A stretch of 64,000 nt of DNA from the NCBI RefSeq assembly GCF_010093815.1, contig NW_022985562.1, positions 248,001-312,000 of the forward strand, given 5' to 3'. Position numbers and translations under genes: made by a program. Under the pieces are notes generated by a model, which saw only the letters and a program-made list of their open reading frames with translations, had not been told where the DNA came from and did not search any database. This DNA comes from Pseudovirgaria hyperparasitica. Taxonomy: Eukaryota > Ascomycota > Dothideomycetes > Acrospermales > Acrospermaceae. Below are positions 21,651 to 32,781 of the stretch, in pieces; position 1 is the first letter of the stretch, and every line of letters begins with the position of its first letter.

Positions 21651-22655
21651 ATGCTTATGTCATCCATCTCCGTTCAGTTCGCCGCAACTTTCTCTCGCGA
21701 GCAGACCTTTGTCGGAGACAGCTTTGCATCTCTAAACATGCCGCAATTGGGCGGGCACGCTGCTGCCGTCTCAAAGGCGTTATGCCGGACTCATCTATTC
21801 TCACCATGCTCCATTCGAGCATTCTCAATGTCTAGCACTCGCTCACAGCTACCTCCTGAGTCGCCAAATTATGTCGACTATCCGATGCCAGAATTGCCAG
21901 TCCTTACGACCAAAAAACCGATCAAAGGTGTCCTTCCGTATCCCCGTGATATCTTTAGACATGCGAACAAGACGAAAGGCAAGATCGAAAAAAATACGCC
22001 TGATTTCATAGCTCGCGCAACGAAAGAGCCAACCAAGGAAAGGAAACCTGCAACGCCTGAAGCCAAGCTGCGTCTTCAACATAAAGCCGAAATGGCTGAA
22101 ACGAGAAGGAAGAATCTACGAGAGGGTTTACGAGAGATGGAAAGACGAAGGATCGATATCCAAAATATACAACACATGAAGAGCCAGGCTAAAGCAGCGG
22201 TCATCAAGGCAATTGACGAGCGTCCGACACCAGACGACGAGCTCTTTACAGCTACAAGCATGCATCCAAGCATCGCAGCTTACATGAGAGGTGATCTCTC
22301 GCCAAGACCACCGACGAAAGAGGAGATCATCCGAAGGACGATGAGATACGAGCGTGGCGCAAAAAAGAGATCAAAGGGCCGAAAGAAAGATCTTACTACT
22401 CTTTTCAATCAAGCAAGAACGTTCATCACCAATATAGATGATCTGACTGCTACCATCGATAAGCTCTTCAACGTAAACAAGGACACAAATTACGACCCTA
22501 CAAATAACGTATGGATGGCAAACAACAGACAGGCACCGATATCCATGGACCAACTCTTGGCCAATGCAGTGAGCAAGGAAGGCAAGGGAGGGCGTACAGT
22601 ACCTCGCAGTACGACTAAGCTCGCGGAAGCTCTCGCGCAAGGCAAAATCATATGA
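21651..22655 (+). CDS. Probable mitochondrial small-subunit ribosomal protein mS26 (Pet123-like)
   Basis: The single exon encodes 334 aa. It has an N-terminal stretch rich in Ser, Ala and Arg fitting a mitochondrial presequence, then a conserved-looking block PIKGVLPYPRDIFRHANKTKGK and DFIARATKEPTKER. A long basic helical region follows (ETRRKNLREGLREMERRRIDIQ) and a Lys-rich middle part. This order resembles fungal Pet123/mS26, though I cannot run a search. In-frame ATGs at 21738 and 21828 are alternative starts; the one at 21738 gives a cleaner presequence. It would act in the mitoribosomal 37S subunit. Its head-to-head partner is NOG2, a cytosolic ribosome assembly factor. Confidence 0.6.
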   Translation: MLMSSISVQFAATFSREQTFVGDSFASLNMPQLGGHAAAVSKALCRTHLFSPCSIRAFSMSSTRSQLPPESPNYVDYPMPELPVLTTKKPIKGVLPYPRDIFRHANKTKGKIEKNTPDFIARATKEPTKERKPATPEAKLRLQHKAEMAETRRKNLREGLREMERRRIDIQNIQHMKSQAKAAVIKAIDERPTPDDELFTATSMHPSIAAYMRGDLSPRPPTKEEIIRRTMRYERGAKKRSKGRKKDLTTLFNQARTFITNIDDLTATIDKLFNVNKDTNYDPTNNVWMANNRQAPISMDQLLANAVSKEGKGGRTVPRSTTKLAEALAQGKII

Positions 22656-23067
22656 GAGCAACTCAAATTACACCCTCCATATTTGAATCATGCATTTATA
22701 TATGTCCGACTTTATCTGCTTCAATGAAGAGTCTAGTCTACGTAGACATCTGTCAATTGTATATATAAGATACCTGCGTGTTAAAGCATTCATAAGGAGC
22801 CATGATCATCCAGGCAACGTGCAGCCTTCGAATATCGGTAGTTATGAAGCATATCTTCATTAAGTTCTTCATGGGAAGTATGTAATTCGGCATCATCCAA
22901 ACCTGCGGTGTCGTTCTCACATCCGGCTGGTCCCTCGTCTGTTCGGGGTCATCATTGGTTTTCACGCTAGAGAATATTAGCGTCGGACGCGTCTCCTGGT
23001 CGCGTCTCCCCGTCATTGCTTGCCAGACGACTCTACACATGTTGAAGCCTGAATCAGCAAAGCAAAG
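22656..23067. other. Intergenic region mS26 to RNase H2A
   Basis: This 412-nt stretch holds the 3' flank of mS26 and the promoter of the RNase H2A gene on the same strand. It is AT-rich near 22680-22770. No gene or repeat was seen. Confidence 0.4.
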
Positions 23068-24122
23068 ATGGAAGATATCCCAATTGAAACGCAGGAGATT
23101 GAGCTCGAGACTCCTGTTGAAGATGTGTTCATGGCTCCGTCTATCCACCGGCCAGAGATCCTTTCCGGCGCCTCATACTCCCACTTCTCACCTATCCCCA
23201 AGACTATCGAAGATGACATGACCACAGAGTGCGTTCTTGGAATCGACGAGGCTGGGAGAGGGCCAGTACTCGGTCAGTATAGAGTCGCGGAATTGTCATT
23301 TTGCTGATGAGAGAAGGTCCTATGGTCTACGGGCTCTTCTACCTCCCACTGTCAATCCATCGATCGCTCCTGGCCGATACCCACCATTTCGACGACTCCA
23401 AAGTCCTTACACCGGCTGTACGATCGTCCTTGATGGAGAAGCTATGCACTTTAGATTCAGATCTGTACCAGTCCTGTGGATGGGCGACGAGAGTCATGTC
23501 TGCAAGAGATATCTCTTCAGGAATGATGAAGGCAAACGGGACATACAATCTCAATGCACAGGCCATGGATGCGACCATCGATCTCATCAAGCGTACCATG
23601 GCGACAGGTGTCAACATCAAAGAGATCTACATCGATACGATCGGGAGACCAGAAATCTACCAGAAGAAGCTAGAGAAGATCTTCCCCACCGCAAAGATCA
23701 CGGTTGCGAAGAAGGCAGACTCATTGTTTCCCTGCGTCTCTGCAGCCTCGGTCTGTGCAAAAGTAACCAGAGATGCAGCCTTGGATGTTTGCTATGAGTC
23801 CTACTCTACCACTTCGGATGGGAAAGACAAGTCTGCTGATGGTTGGGGCTCCGGATACCCTTCCGATGCGCGATGCACGACGTGGCTGAAACAGAATATG
23901 GATCCTGTTTTCGGGTGGGGAACAGAATGTCGTTTCAGCTGGGGCACTGCAAAAGATTTACTGGAGGGCAAAGGAGGGTCGGCTCAAGTCGACTGGCCTG
24001 CAGACGACGATGACGATGGAATGAAGATGACCGATTTTTTCATAGGTTCCACGGAGAAATCTCAGGAGGGCGACGAGTTTATGAACTGGTATGGTCATAG
24101 AGTCACTGAGAAGATATTCTAA
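23068..24122 (+). CDS. RNH201: Ribonuclease H2 catalytic subunit A
   Basis: It removes ribonucleotides and RNA primers from DNA:RNA hybrids in the nucleus. Two exons, 23068-23272 and 23317-24122, with a 44-nt intron (GTCAGT..AAG) that falls inside the first active-site motif, give 336 aa. The motif GIDEAGRGPVLG (Asp60, Glu61) continues as GPMVYGLFYL after splicing. The other metal ligands are Asp175 in IYIDTIG and Asp203 in KKADSLFPCVSAASVCAK, at the spacing seen in eukaryotic RNase H2A. A conserved tyrosine/glycine region (DGWGSGYPSD) follows. An N-terminal acidic extension of about 55 residues and a C-terminal acidic tail are fungal features. Confidence 0.95.
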
Positions 24123-24595
24123 GAGTGTTCTTTAAAAGATGCTGGGATCAAAGCCTTAGCGAAGGATGGTTCTACTAAAGACCCTATGGCCACGAAGAAC
24201 TCGTGTGCAGCCCTTCAGACGGTGCACCGGGAATCCCTTCACGGCTGGTCATCCGTCAACTCATCCAAGACGACGACATAAAGGTCATGTACTTGTGCAA
24301 GAAATTCAGTGGGAGACCAATGCATCACGCAGAATGGTTGTCGTATGGTCTGTTAATGATCTCAGACACACTCCTCCGATCGGGTTCGTAATATACACAC
24401 GAAACTACTCGGACCGATCAAGTGGATGGAGGCATGGCCAGCGCAACAGAGGTGGGAGAGTCGAGTAATAATCGAATTATGATTCAATTAGGATATATAG
24501 GCCTCGACGAGGGAGGTAGGTTACAAAAGGGCGTCAGAGCACAAGGGGCGAGGTATTCTAGTGCTTACTTTAGTCTGTCCTCGAATACAGACATT
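24123..24595. other. Convergent 3' intergenic region
   Basis: These 473 nt lie between the ends of RNase H2A (+) and the Sac1 gene (-). Small open frames are present, but none has coding features. Confidence 0.4.
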
Positions 24596-26830
24596 CTATT
24601 CAATCCTCTTTTTGCCCTCCTCAAGGTACCCAAGTCGGGCATCACTCTTCCCTCGCTCATGCTTGTTGACATTGACCATACCACCAATGACTGGGGCGCT
24701 CTTCACATGTGCCAAAGCCTCTTGGTAGCTGTCTGTTGCCCATGGGGGTGTGTTGAGCTTTGGCCAATTCACCTGTAGCCTGTCAGTCTGGAGAGAAACA
24801 GATGCGTCGTCTAGTACTTACATAGAGCGTCCCATGTGACCAAATGAAGTAAAGGCACGCTACGGTCGAAACAAAGCATAATATCATAACCAGCCGAAGG
24901 GGCCAAACCATTGCGGTTGCGTCTCGTCGAGTGAAAGACCCTACGAAGACGAAGAATAGACTGGCAGCCAGAACATAAGGTATCGACTGAATGAAGAGGG
25001 GGCGTTGGTCGGCGAACTGGAAGCGCCCGCTAACGGATGTTGCGTCAGGAAGATATGCACCTAGAAACAAATCGTAGGCATCCTGTCTTGGTCCATCTAG
25101 AAAGTTGTTCTTGACGTAACGGGTGATCGAATTGTTAAGGTCCTGAAATTTGCCTGCATTGGTGCGATTTCCAGTACGGGTAAAGTCGGTCTTTAGAGCT
25201 CCTGTGCCAGAATATGCTCGTGAGACAACATCAGCATTGTCAGCCCATACATTTCGGAAAATGTACTCGAACTTGATGTCTCGCTCAACACTGCCTTGAT
25301 CGTCCATCAGTCCGAGGCCTACGAACATCCGGTTAAGGTAGAAACGGCCAAGCATACTCTGGACAACATTAGTGCGGTCCAAGCAGTCCATGCAGTTTGT
25401 CCGAACGACGGTCCTTTGCTGGTTTCGGACGTCCATACGACCTGTATCACCAGGCATATCGATACCATGGAAGTAATCGTCGCCAGTGAACCCTAATCTA
25501 CCTAACTCTTTCAAAAGTTCCAAAGTTCGATGCCATTTGAGACCCTTTGTCTCGTTGTGGAAATCGAAATAGATGTAAGTGAGCTTAGCGAATTCTGAGT
25601 CTGGGGGCGCCCGGAGAGTGTCAAACTTCTCATTTGATCTCTTGCTTGATTCGACCTTTTCTCGGGAACCAGGATTGAGGAGGTCGAACATCTGTTCGTA
25701 TGCTTCCTTGACCCTGCGCTCTCTGCCCTTCTGGTTCACGAGATTTACAAGAAAATTGTGACCGTATAGGTCAATCTGCTGTTCAAAGTGGCGACTTGCT
25801 GCGTCTCTTGCAGAATCAATGCCCCGTACCTCTAGCTTTGGTGTGTATTTGAGGGTGTTGACCTCAGCCCAGAAGACCGGGACACTGCCTCTGGTTTGTA
25901 CGAACGAAAGCACCTGAGTCTCCTTACCACTTTTGCCGCCGCCTACAGCTCCGCTAGCACCAAAGCCGCCTAGTCCAGTGGAATTATGGTTATTTAGAAT
26001 GATTATCTGCTCGGTCTCGTTGAAATTCGAGACGTTCCCCTGATCGTCGACGCCGCGAGAGAAGTAGCGAGTGCCGGCTCTGTGTCTTGACCTCCTCGTA
26101 ATTAGGACAAATGTTACTGGGGTATCATTCTGGCTACCGCGATTGCTTGTCTTGATCGATGTCTGCTTGATCTCCATCATGCCAAACATGACAGGTAGGA
26201 TATAGGGATCGAGAGCGGGCTGTGCGCCAAAGGACTGCCTTCCATAGCCAGACCCGGTTCCGGTACGGAAGTCTATGAGATCGGATTGCACGAATCTGTT
26301 CCAGAAGAATCTGTCGTCGGCACGCTTCCATAGTGGGGCAGATAGATCGGCATGCGCTTGTCGTTGGAAGCTATTGGTAAGGTCGAAGGAGTACGAGAAG
26401 TACATTGGGCCCTTCAACTGTGCTTTCACGAGCGACATGTATATATCCTCATCCGGGTCATGCAGTGGACGTTCGCGGAGTGGTAGGAGCTCAGTGGAGA
26501 TGACCTTGTATATCATATGTCCTTTTATGCGCCCCATAGGCTGTGCCTTGGTAATTACGATGATATAGGTGTCTGTACATCTTCTGGTCAGTATGCGCCC
26601 CTAAGCTGTCTAATGCTTCACGGACCTAAACGTAGCTTGATGATTCCGAGTATGCCAGCGATGCTAGACACTCTTTTTGATCCCAGAAGCTTGCCATCTT
26701 TCAGTCTAAAGTCTCCTGACGGTCTCTCTACTACCAAGGTTGGCGCAGACGGTGTTGAGGGTGACGAAAATGCGTAATAAGAGGGCGACGAGTGTACGTT
26801 GATATCCCTGAAGGGCAGTGTGGCAGCCAT
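24596..26830 (-). CDS. SAC1: Sac1-type phosphoinositide phosphatase
   Basis: It dephosphorylates PI4P (and PI3P) at ER/Golgi membranes. Three exons, 26830-26626, 26572-24822 and 24772-24596, with 53- and 49-nt introns, encode 710 aa. The Sac domain ends in the catalytic CX5R(T/S) loop within RTNCMDCLDRTNVVQ (Cys about 462). Two C-terminal membrane spans are visible (SIPYVLAASLFFVFVGSF and LRLVMILCFVSTVACLYFIW), as in yeast Sac1. The last exon (VNWPKLNTPPW to KKRIE) is easily missed, because reading into the last intron gives a false stop at 24783. The ATG at 26830 is used, since longer upstream frames lack family similarity. Confidence 0.94.
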
Positions 26831-27725
26831 TGCGCGAAGTGAGACTTGATTAATTACGGAAAGAGCTTCAGTAATAGAACTCGGTCGCTGAAGAGGTTCT
26901 ATAACGGTGAGAAGAGACGATGGTGAGCCGTAAGATGCATAGAGAAGATGCGATGCCGTGATTGTGATCTCTAACAAACTTGTGGCCGCGGTCCAAAAGT
27001 AATTACACGCCCGCGCGCGGCCTGGTGACGCCAGCCACCAGTGAGCATCTGTCACTTGTCGAAAACCAGTCATTCTTGGCGCATGTGTCCGCGTCCACGT
27101 CTGATAGTGGGCGCATACCATTATATTCGCATAATTAAAAGCAGGTTTAGTATAGATAGAATCATCTCAATAAAAACTCATGTTAGTTATACAGATTCTT
27201 AATGAGAGATCGGTTTCAAGAGCTCCAGATACAAAGACCTAAGAAAGAATACAACATCTCTCTTGTTTCGCTATGTCTTGAAGGATTTGAGATATTCTAT
27301 TGCTTGAAATTAATTGGGAGATTGAGACTTATGGTCTATACAGCACATTTTATATATCTCACTCCATAAATCTATGTAAGATGTACGTTATGGAATCTCC
27401 TGTCTTAAGGTTTAATACTGAGATAAGAATGCACATGAGTGCCAAGAGTGATAGGATTTAGGTACCTAGGTAGGCAGCCTGTTCCAGCTTGTGACGGATG
27501 TGCCAAGCGCAAGCTCAAAGCCAGGCCTTCACATCACCACCGTTCAACAAAATCCAACATCAGACCGCCTCCCATCTCCCTGCACGAGTAACATCATCAC
27601 GACCCTCCACTCCTGTGCTACCTGAGGACCACCGAAATACCTATCGATCCTATCTCGAGTCTGCCCATTCGGCTGGGTTCCAGTGTTCGCCTCGTCCGCG
27701 ACCCTTTCCCTATCTTCCCCTCATA
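26831..27725. promoter_or_regulatory. Divergent promoter region, SAC1 / RAB5
   Basis: This intergenic stretch of 895 nt is markedly AT-rich at 27120-27440. An open frame in phase with Rab5 starts at 27498 and runs into its ATG, but has low-complexity content. Confidence 0.4.
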
Positions 27726-28609
27726 ATGGCCGCCAGAATGCAACAGGGTAGTCGCCCTGGTGGGAACTCTAGGTTCGCGCAGTTTAAGTTGGTGCTTCTA
27801 GGTATACTCTAACTCACCTCATATGATCTGTATATGTACTAAAACCAAAACAGGAGAGTCCGCTGTCGGAAAGGTATGTCGATGTCGCATAGGCAGCCGT
27901 GGAACAAGACACTGATAGCAGTTTGTAGAGTTCACTGGTCCTACGATTCGTTAAGGTGTGTTATGGATCGAATACCTCTTACACCTTCTTCTCGCGCATA
28001 ACTGACAACTCTGTAGGACCAATTTGACGACTACCGGGAGTCCACCATTGGCGCTGCGTTCCTCACCCAGACTATAGCTCTCGATGAGACTACCACAGTC
28101 AAGTTCGAGATATGGGACACCGCGGGCCAAGAACGCTATAAGTCCCTTGCACCCATGTACTACCGGAACGCAAACTGTGCCGTAGTAGTCTACGATATCA
28201 CACAATCTGTATGTCTTCTTGGCAGAAAGAGTAGAAGAGGATTCTAACCACATGACAGGCTTCTCTAGATAAAGCAAAAGCTTGGGTCAAGGAACTACAA
28301 CGACAAGCCAATGAGAACATAATAATCGCCCTCGCAGGCAACAAGTTGGATTTGGTCACCGAGAGCCCGGATAAGCGTGCTATATCGACCGCTGACGCCG
28401 AGCAATACGCAAAAGAAGCCGGTCTTCTCTTTTTTGAGACATCTGCAAAGACTTCCGAGAACGTGAGAGAACTCTTCACGGCCATTGCGAAGAAGCTACC
28501 GCTAGATCAAGCTGGTCCTCGAAACATCCGATCTGGGCCTCGCGCTGGCGTCGATTTGAGTGGTCGCGAGAATCCTGGCACTCAAGGTGGTAACGGATGC
28601 AACTGCTAG
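27726..28609 (+). CDS. Rab5-family small GTPase (Ypt5/Vps21)
   Basis: It governs early-endosome fusion and vacuolar sorting. Five exons, 27726-27801, 27854-27873, 27929-27955, 28017-28208 and 28259-28609, with 50-61 nt introns, encode 221 aa. Two micro-exons (20 and 27 nt) carry the P-loop end and SSLVLRFVK. GTPase motifs are GESAVGKSS (G1), [11 protein letters not shown] with the effector threonine (G2), WDTAGQERY (G3), GNKLDL (G4) and ETSAK (G5). [15 protein letters not shown] is typical of Rab5. The C terminus GCNC gives two prenylatable cysteines. The ATG at 27726 gives the family N terminus. Confidence 0.96.
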
Positions 28610-28956
28610 AGCTGCTCGAGCAGACGTTCTCTTCTCTTGAGCCCTCCGTGACTTGAGACGCGGACGCGATACTAGAGAGACGCCAAGCGGTTTCAGAACT
28701 TTACATTATATCTACATTTTCTGGGTCAGGTGCATACGGCGTGTTTGGTACAGTAGGACGGTCGTTCGCAAGTCTGAAGATCGATGGACTGTTCATGGGT
28801 TTCGGCTCTTGCCTTTACGAACTTAATCACATATCATTGCAGTAGACCCGTTTGCAGAATGTCGTTTATCCCATTTACCCATACATGTACATTTCCGAAG
28901 CATGCACGTACTAATGTCAATACACGCGATGATCTGCAGACATATCGTTGTAATGC
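28610..28956. other. Convergent 3' intergenic region
   Basis: The 3' ends of RAB5 (+) and RCF1 (-) face each other across 347 nt. Nothing else is visible here. Confidence 0.4.
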
Positions 28957-29728
28957 TTACCTCCTCCAGCCCAAGTCACGAACAGCGGCGAGAATGCCCC
29001 TATCCTCACTGTCTTCAAGCACACTTTTCGAATCACCCCCTTTGCCAAAAGCTTTCTTCGCCGTATCTTCCACCTTTTCAACAACGCCTTTCGCACCCTC
29101 TTCCACCTTCTGCACGGCCCCTTTCTCCTCATCACCAGTCGCCGCCATCCCAAGCGCCTTCCGCGTCTTCTCATCCCGTACCCTCTCCATCTCCACCCTC
29201 TTCATCATCCGCGCCTTGACCTCCCGCCCATCCTCATCCCTCCGCTCCAACTCCTGCACCCAGGCATCGCGCTTCTCCTGCCTCTTGCGCATCTGCACCA
29301 GCCCATCATACTCCTTGCGCTTCTCGCGGTCCTTCTGCCAGTACACGCTGCCGACCAGGATCGACAGCAGCGTGAAGCCCTGGGCGTAGATCCGACGGCG
29401 GAACATGACGTTTGCGCGCGCGTGGTCGCCGCTGCGGATCGATTTTGTGGCACCGAGGAGGGCGGCGCAGGTCAGGCCGCAGCCGAGTGGGACGAGGGGC
29501 TCTTCCATGCAGCGCCGCTTGAGCATGCCCCAGACGGACTCTTCGTAGAATTCGCTGTAGGTGGGTTTGGTTAGTTTCTGGGGTGGGATGGAGGAAGGGA
29601 AAGAAAGGGGGATTGGGAGGGGGAGGAGGAGGAGGAGGAGGGAGGAGATTATTATGGAAAACGTACACATCGCCGTCGAAGGACGAGGGCATAGGCGCAT
29701 CTGATGGGGGTGCGTTTGGAGGGTCCAT
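28957..29728 (-). CDS. RCF1: Respiratory supercomplex factor 1 (HIG1 domain)
   Basis: This mitochondrial inner-membrane protein helps complex IV assembly and III-IV supercomplexes. Exons 29728-29667 and 29554-28957, with a 112-nt pyrimidine-rich intron (GTACGT..CAG), give 219 aa. The start MDPPNAPPSDAPMPSSFDGDV joins EFYEESVWGMLKRRCMEEPL, the family opening. A two-helix HIG1 domain follows (PLGCGLTCAALLGA and a second helix, ILVGSVYW) with the basic FRRRIYAQG motif. The C-terminal half is a long charged coiled coil. Wobble bases run C-rich through the HIG1 part and G-rich in the coiled coil. The stop codon overlaps a perfect donor (AG|GTAAGC), so an alternative C terminus is possible. Confidence 0.9.
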
Positions 29729-30184
29729 GGTGTGTGACGTTGGTACGGCTATATCGTATGTGTAGGTGATTCGGCCAGGTCTACAGATGTAGTCTTGATT
29801 AAGGCATTGGATGTGTGTTCTATAGTCTCAATCGAACAGCAACCAGTAAGCGCGTGTGGGTCGTTGGATATCTGTTGCTTGCTTCTGGCTCACAGAGGAG
29901 TGGTGATTTCATCGACATATAAAGCTAGAGGTAATTACGGAACGATAGAAGAGCTCGGGAGCTAGGTTGTCCGCCCCGATGTTCATCCGACGCGTTGAAC
30001 GTCAACCAACTCCTGGCGACGGCTAAGTGCAGCTGCAGGACCTCACAGCTCTGGGCTTACACACAACACTCAGTAATTGATTGTTTCCTCGCTTGTCCAA
30101 TTCCCACATGAACCGGTGCAGCTTCCCATCGTCTCAAATTCCTCCGCATGCTTAAACCATCCCAACCGGCCCTCGTGCTTGACT
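29729..30184. promoter_or_regulatory. Divergent promoter region, RCF1 / DSC4
   Basis: 456 nt separate the divergent genes for Rcf1 and the Dsc4-like protein. No obvious factor sites or repeats were picked out by eye. Confidence 0.4.
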
Positions 30185-31245
30185 ATGAACGATGAGGCGG
30201 GGCCATCGGGAACACAGCGGCCACACCTGGAAGATGACACCTCGGAACCACATAGACTGTCGGAGCAGAATGAAGGCGCAGATGGAAGAGAGGCGAGCGC
30301 GAACCAAATTGAGATGCGCAAGAGGTTTGATCAGTTCAGGAGGCAGGCGTGTCTGAAAACATTGCTTGACGACTTTGACGCCGCCATCATGGCGCAGATG
30401 GCAATCTTATATTGTCTAGAGTACGACTCACTCCCGTATCGTTCTTTGGCTAGCTTCATTGTTAATTGTAGTTTCGCAGCTGCTCACTCTTTCGCTTCTT
30501 GTGCCGCGCCGCGGTTCAGTTTGCAATACTCACGCCGCGTCCAGCGAACGCTCCTAAGCTTGCTACACCAACGCCGTACGTTGGTTTGATATTCGGAACA
30601 AACATACTCATCCTCATCTTCCACATGGTCCTCCCGCATCCTGAGGCTGGCGAGATGACAAGAGGGTATCTTCACGGCGGTGCATTGATTGACTTCATTG
30701 GCACCGAAGGCCCTGTTTCAAAGACGTATCTTGTTTTACTTGACCTTTCAATCCTCGTGCTACAATGCATCATGTTATCAGCGCACATCAAAAGGAAGCG
30801 CGTAATACAAACGCTCGGCATCTCTCAGCGCGGTGACCCAGACATTGGTCAGGATGAGAATGCCAGTGCAGACGTCGCAAGACCAAGTGAGGATTTGGAG
30901 CTGGCCAACGAGCAAGACCACGATGCCGAGGAACGTGGCGTGTACCGTGCCGACTCTCCAGATCGTGAGGCGGATGTTGAAGCCAGGAATGCTACGGCTG
31001 AGTCAGCCATACCACCTCACCTGGACGTGGACGCGCTACCCTCGGGACAAGTGATAGTTGCGGATCTGTATGTGTTGACGACTATTCGTGAGCAGTTTAT
31101 TGTGTTCCGAAACGCCCGTCGAGCGGCATCATCCACCCCCTCAAACGGGGCGACTGGCCCCAGCATGACTACAAATTTCATCAATGCTGGGCGAAGAGTA
31201 GGGCTACAGGCAACACTACAGAGACAAGCAAGGGCAGGAGGTTGA
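30185..31245 (+). CDS. DUF1746 protein, probable Dsc4 subunit of the Dsc E3 ubiquitin ligase
   Basis: In fungi the Golgi Dsc complex ubiquitinates membrane proteins and activates SREBP-type factors; DUF1746 marks the Dsc4 subunit. Two exons, 30185-30420 and 30480-31245, with a 59-nt intron (GTACGA..CAG), give 333 aa. The splice yields AQMAILYCLDCSLFRFLCRA, then VQFAILTPRP, LIFGTNILILIFHMVL, PEAGEMTRGYLHGGALIDFIG and LVLLDLSILVLQCIMLSAHI, i.e. about three membrane spans in the DUF1746 pattern. The C-terminal 140 residues are polar and acidic. The acceptor at 30479 keeps frame; an earlier TAG acceptor at 30471 does not. Confidence 0.85.
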
Positions 31246-32695
31246 CGGCCCTTTCAAATGACATGACCATCAAAATCATAGTTGCGATAGACACCCTTGA
31301 CCTCGGCGACTTGAGCAAAGAAGAATCTTCACAACAATGCCTGCTCGTATCATGCCAAGCGTCTCACCATCCAAGACCCGATCCCAGAACGGTAATCCGC
31401 CTATGCTCAGACCCTACGTATTTCAGAGTCCAGAACACCTCTCGCAAACCCTGTCTGTCCTGATTGATGGGTCATCGCATTTCCAAAGGCGCTTCGGCCA
31501 TTGATCAGCTGCAGCCACAATACCAAGACTGGCTAACAGGGAGCCCGGCAGCAATCATGCTCGTCGTAATCCATCGTCATACCTTGGTAATCCAGCGTAG
31601 AACAGGACCGGGAGGCTCTCAGGGTTCAATATATTGCAAACCCCGGAACACAAGTCAGGACATGCCGCTTTGCAAATTGGCAATCTGCAGATCCTGATGG
31701 AAGCGCTCTAGCAGTGGCGCGCGATCACGACTGCAGCTTGCGCACGCTGTCCCTGCGGCAGTGCTGGACCTCGACCTGGCCAGGGCTCGGAGCCTACGCT
31801 CATATAAGCCGGGCAGACACGGCAAGAGTGGACACTTGGCACGCCGACCCGGCCGCGGAAGCAGGAAGCCGCTTGCGCCATCCGAAGAAAGCAAGCGTAG
31901 GACAATGTCGTCAAAGCTGCGACAGGCTAAAGAAGAAACCGCTTCTAAAAGGCTAAGAGAAGAACGAAAGAAGAACGAGGGAAGAAGGGAAATTTGGCCG
32001 ATGGGCGCCGGTGCCTCTAAGTCCGTCTCGCCGAATACGTAGCTTAGGAGAAGAAACAAGAAGGGGCTTTTGTGCGCTGGGGTGGTTTGGCGTTGCGAGT
32101 GGGAAAGGGGCCAGGGTATCTGAGGGGGAAGTAGAACGAGCAGGACCTTGCACGGAACGGGAATGGTCCAAAGCGTCTGGCGTATGAAGACTATAAAGCG
32201 GTGTCTTGACGGGGTGGCGGGCCTATGACCCGGTGTTTTGGAACTCTGGCAGCAAGCTAGACAGGTACTGGGGGTGCCATTGGGAGGGTGTTTAGCTGTG
32301 GATCATAATAACCACTGCTTCCAAGCCCTCTCTCCAAGAGCGCTGGCTGGTAAAGTTACACGAAAACGAGAGCGATGATTGTTGTCGATCATGTTCAAGA
32401 AAGCAGATGATATATTTGATATATCGTGTAGAAAGCACGTGTCTTGGTGTAGTGTTGTAGCACGAGATCTAGCACAAGATCTCGCATCGCATCCATCGTC
32501 GTCGTGCAGCTCGCCAGTGTAGCAATGCTTGGCATCTGATCGATCAGCGGGCGTCGCTGTGGCCATACAGCAACGCAGCGCGAGTCATGGGGCGCGCATA
32601 TCCAGGAACGCCAGTCCTCGGGACGCACGACCAGTCAGCTGCCGGCATGCTGCTTAGGCGAATACGGGAGTCTCTTAGGGCCTCTTTTGCTTTGT

Positions 32696-32781
32696 TGAGG
32701 GGGGAGGGGGGGGGAGGGGGTCAAAGGAGGGGAATAAGGGGAAAGTCTCACTGCCAGCTCGAGTACCGTGCCAGGGGGGGG
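32696..32781. repeat. G-rich tract
   Basis: Several G-runs of 5-10 are interspersed with single A or short spacers on the plus strand (runs around 32699-32720 and 32773-32783), compatible with G-quadruplex formation. Confidence 0.6.

Noticed and set aside
31697-32042. Plus-strand open frame encoding a Lys/Arg/Glu-rich peptide
   Set aside because: There is no ATG until 31905, no splice signals that extend it and no family motif; composition alone is not enough.
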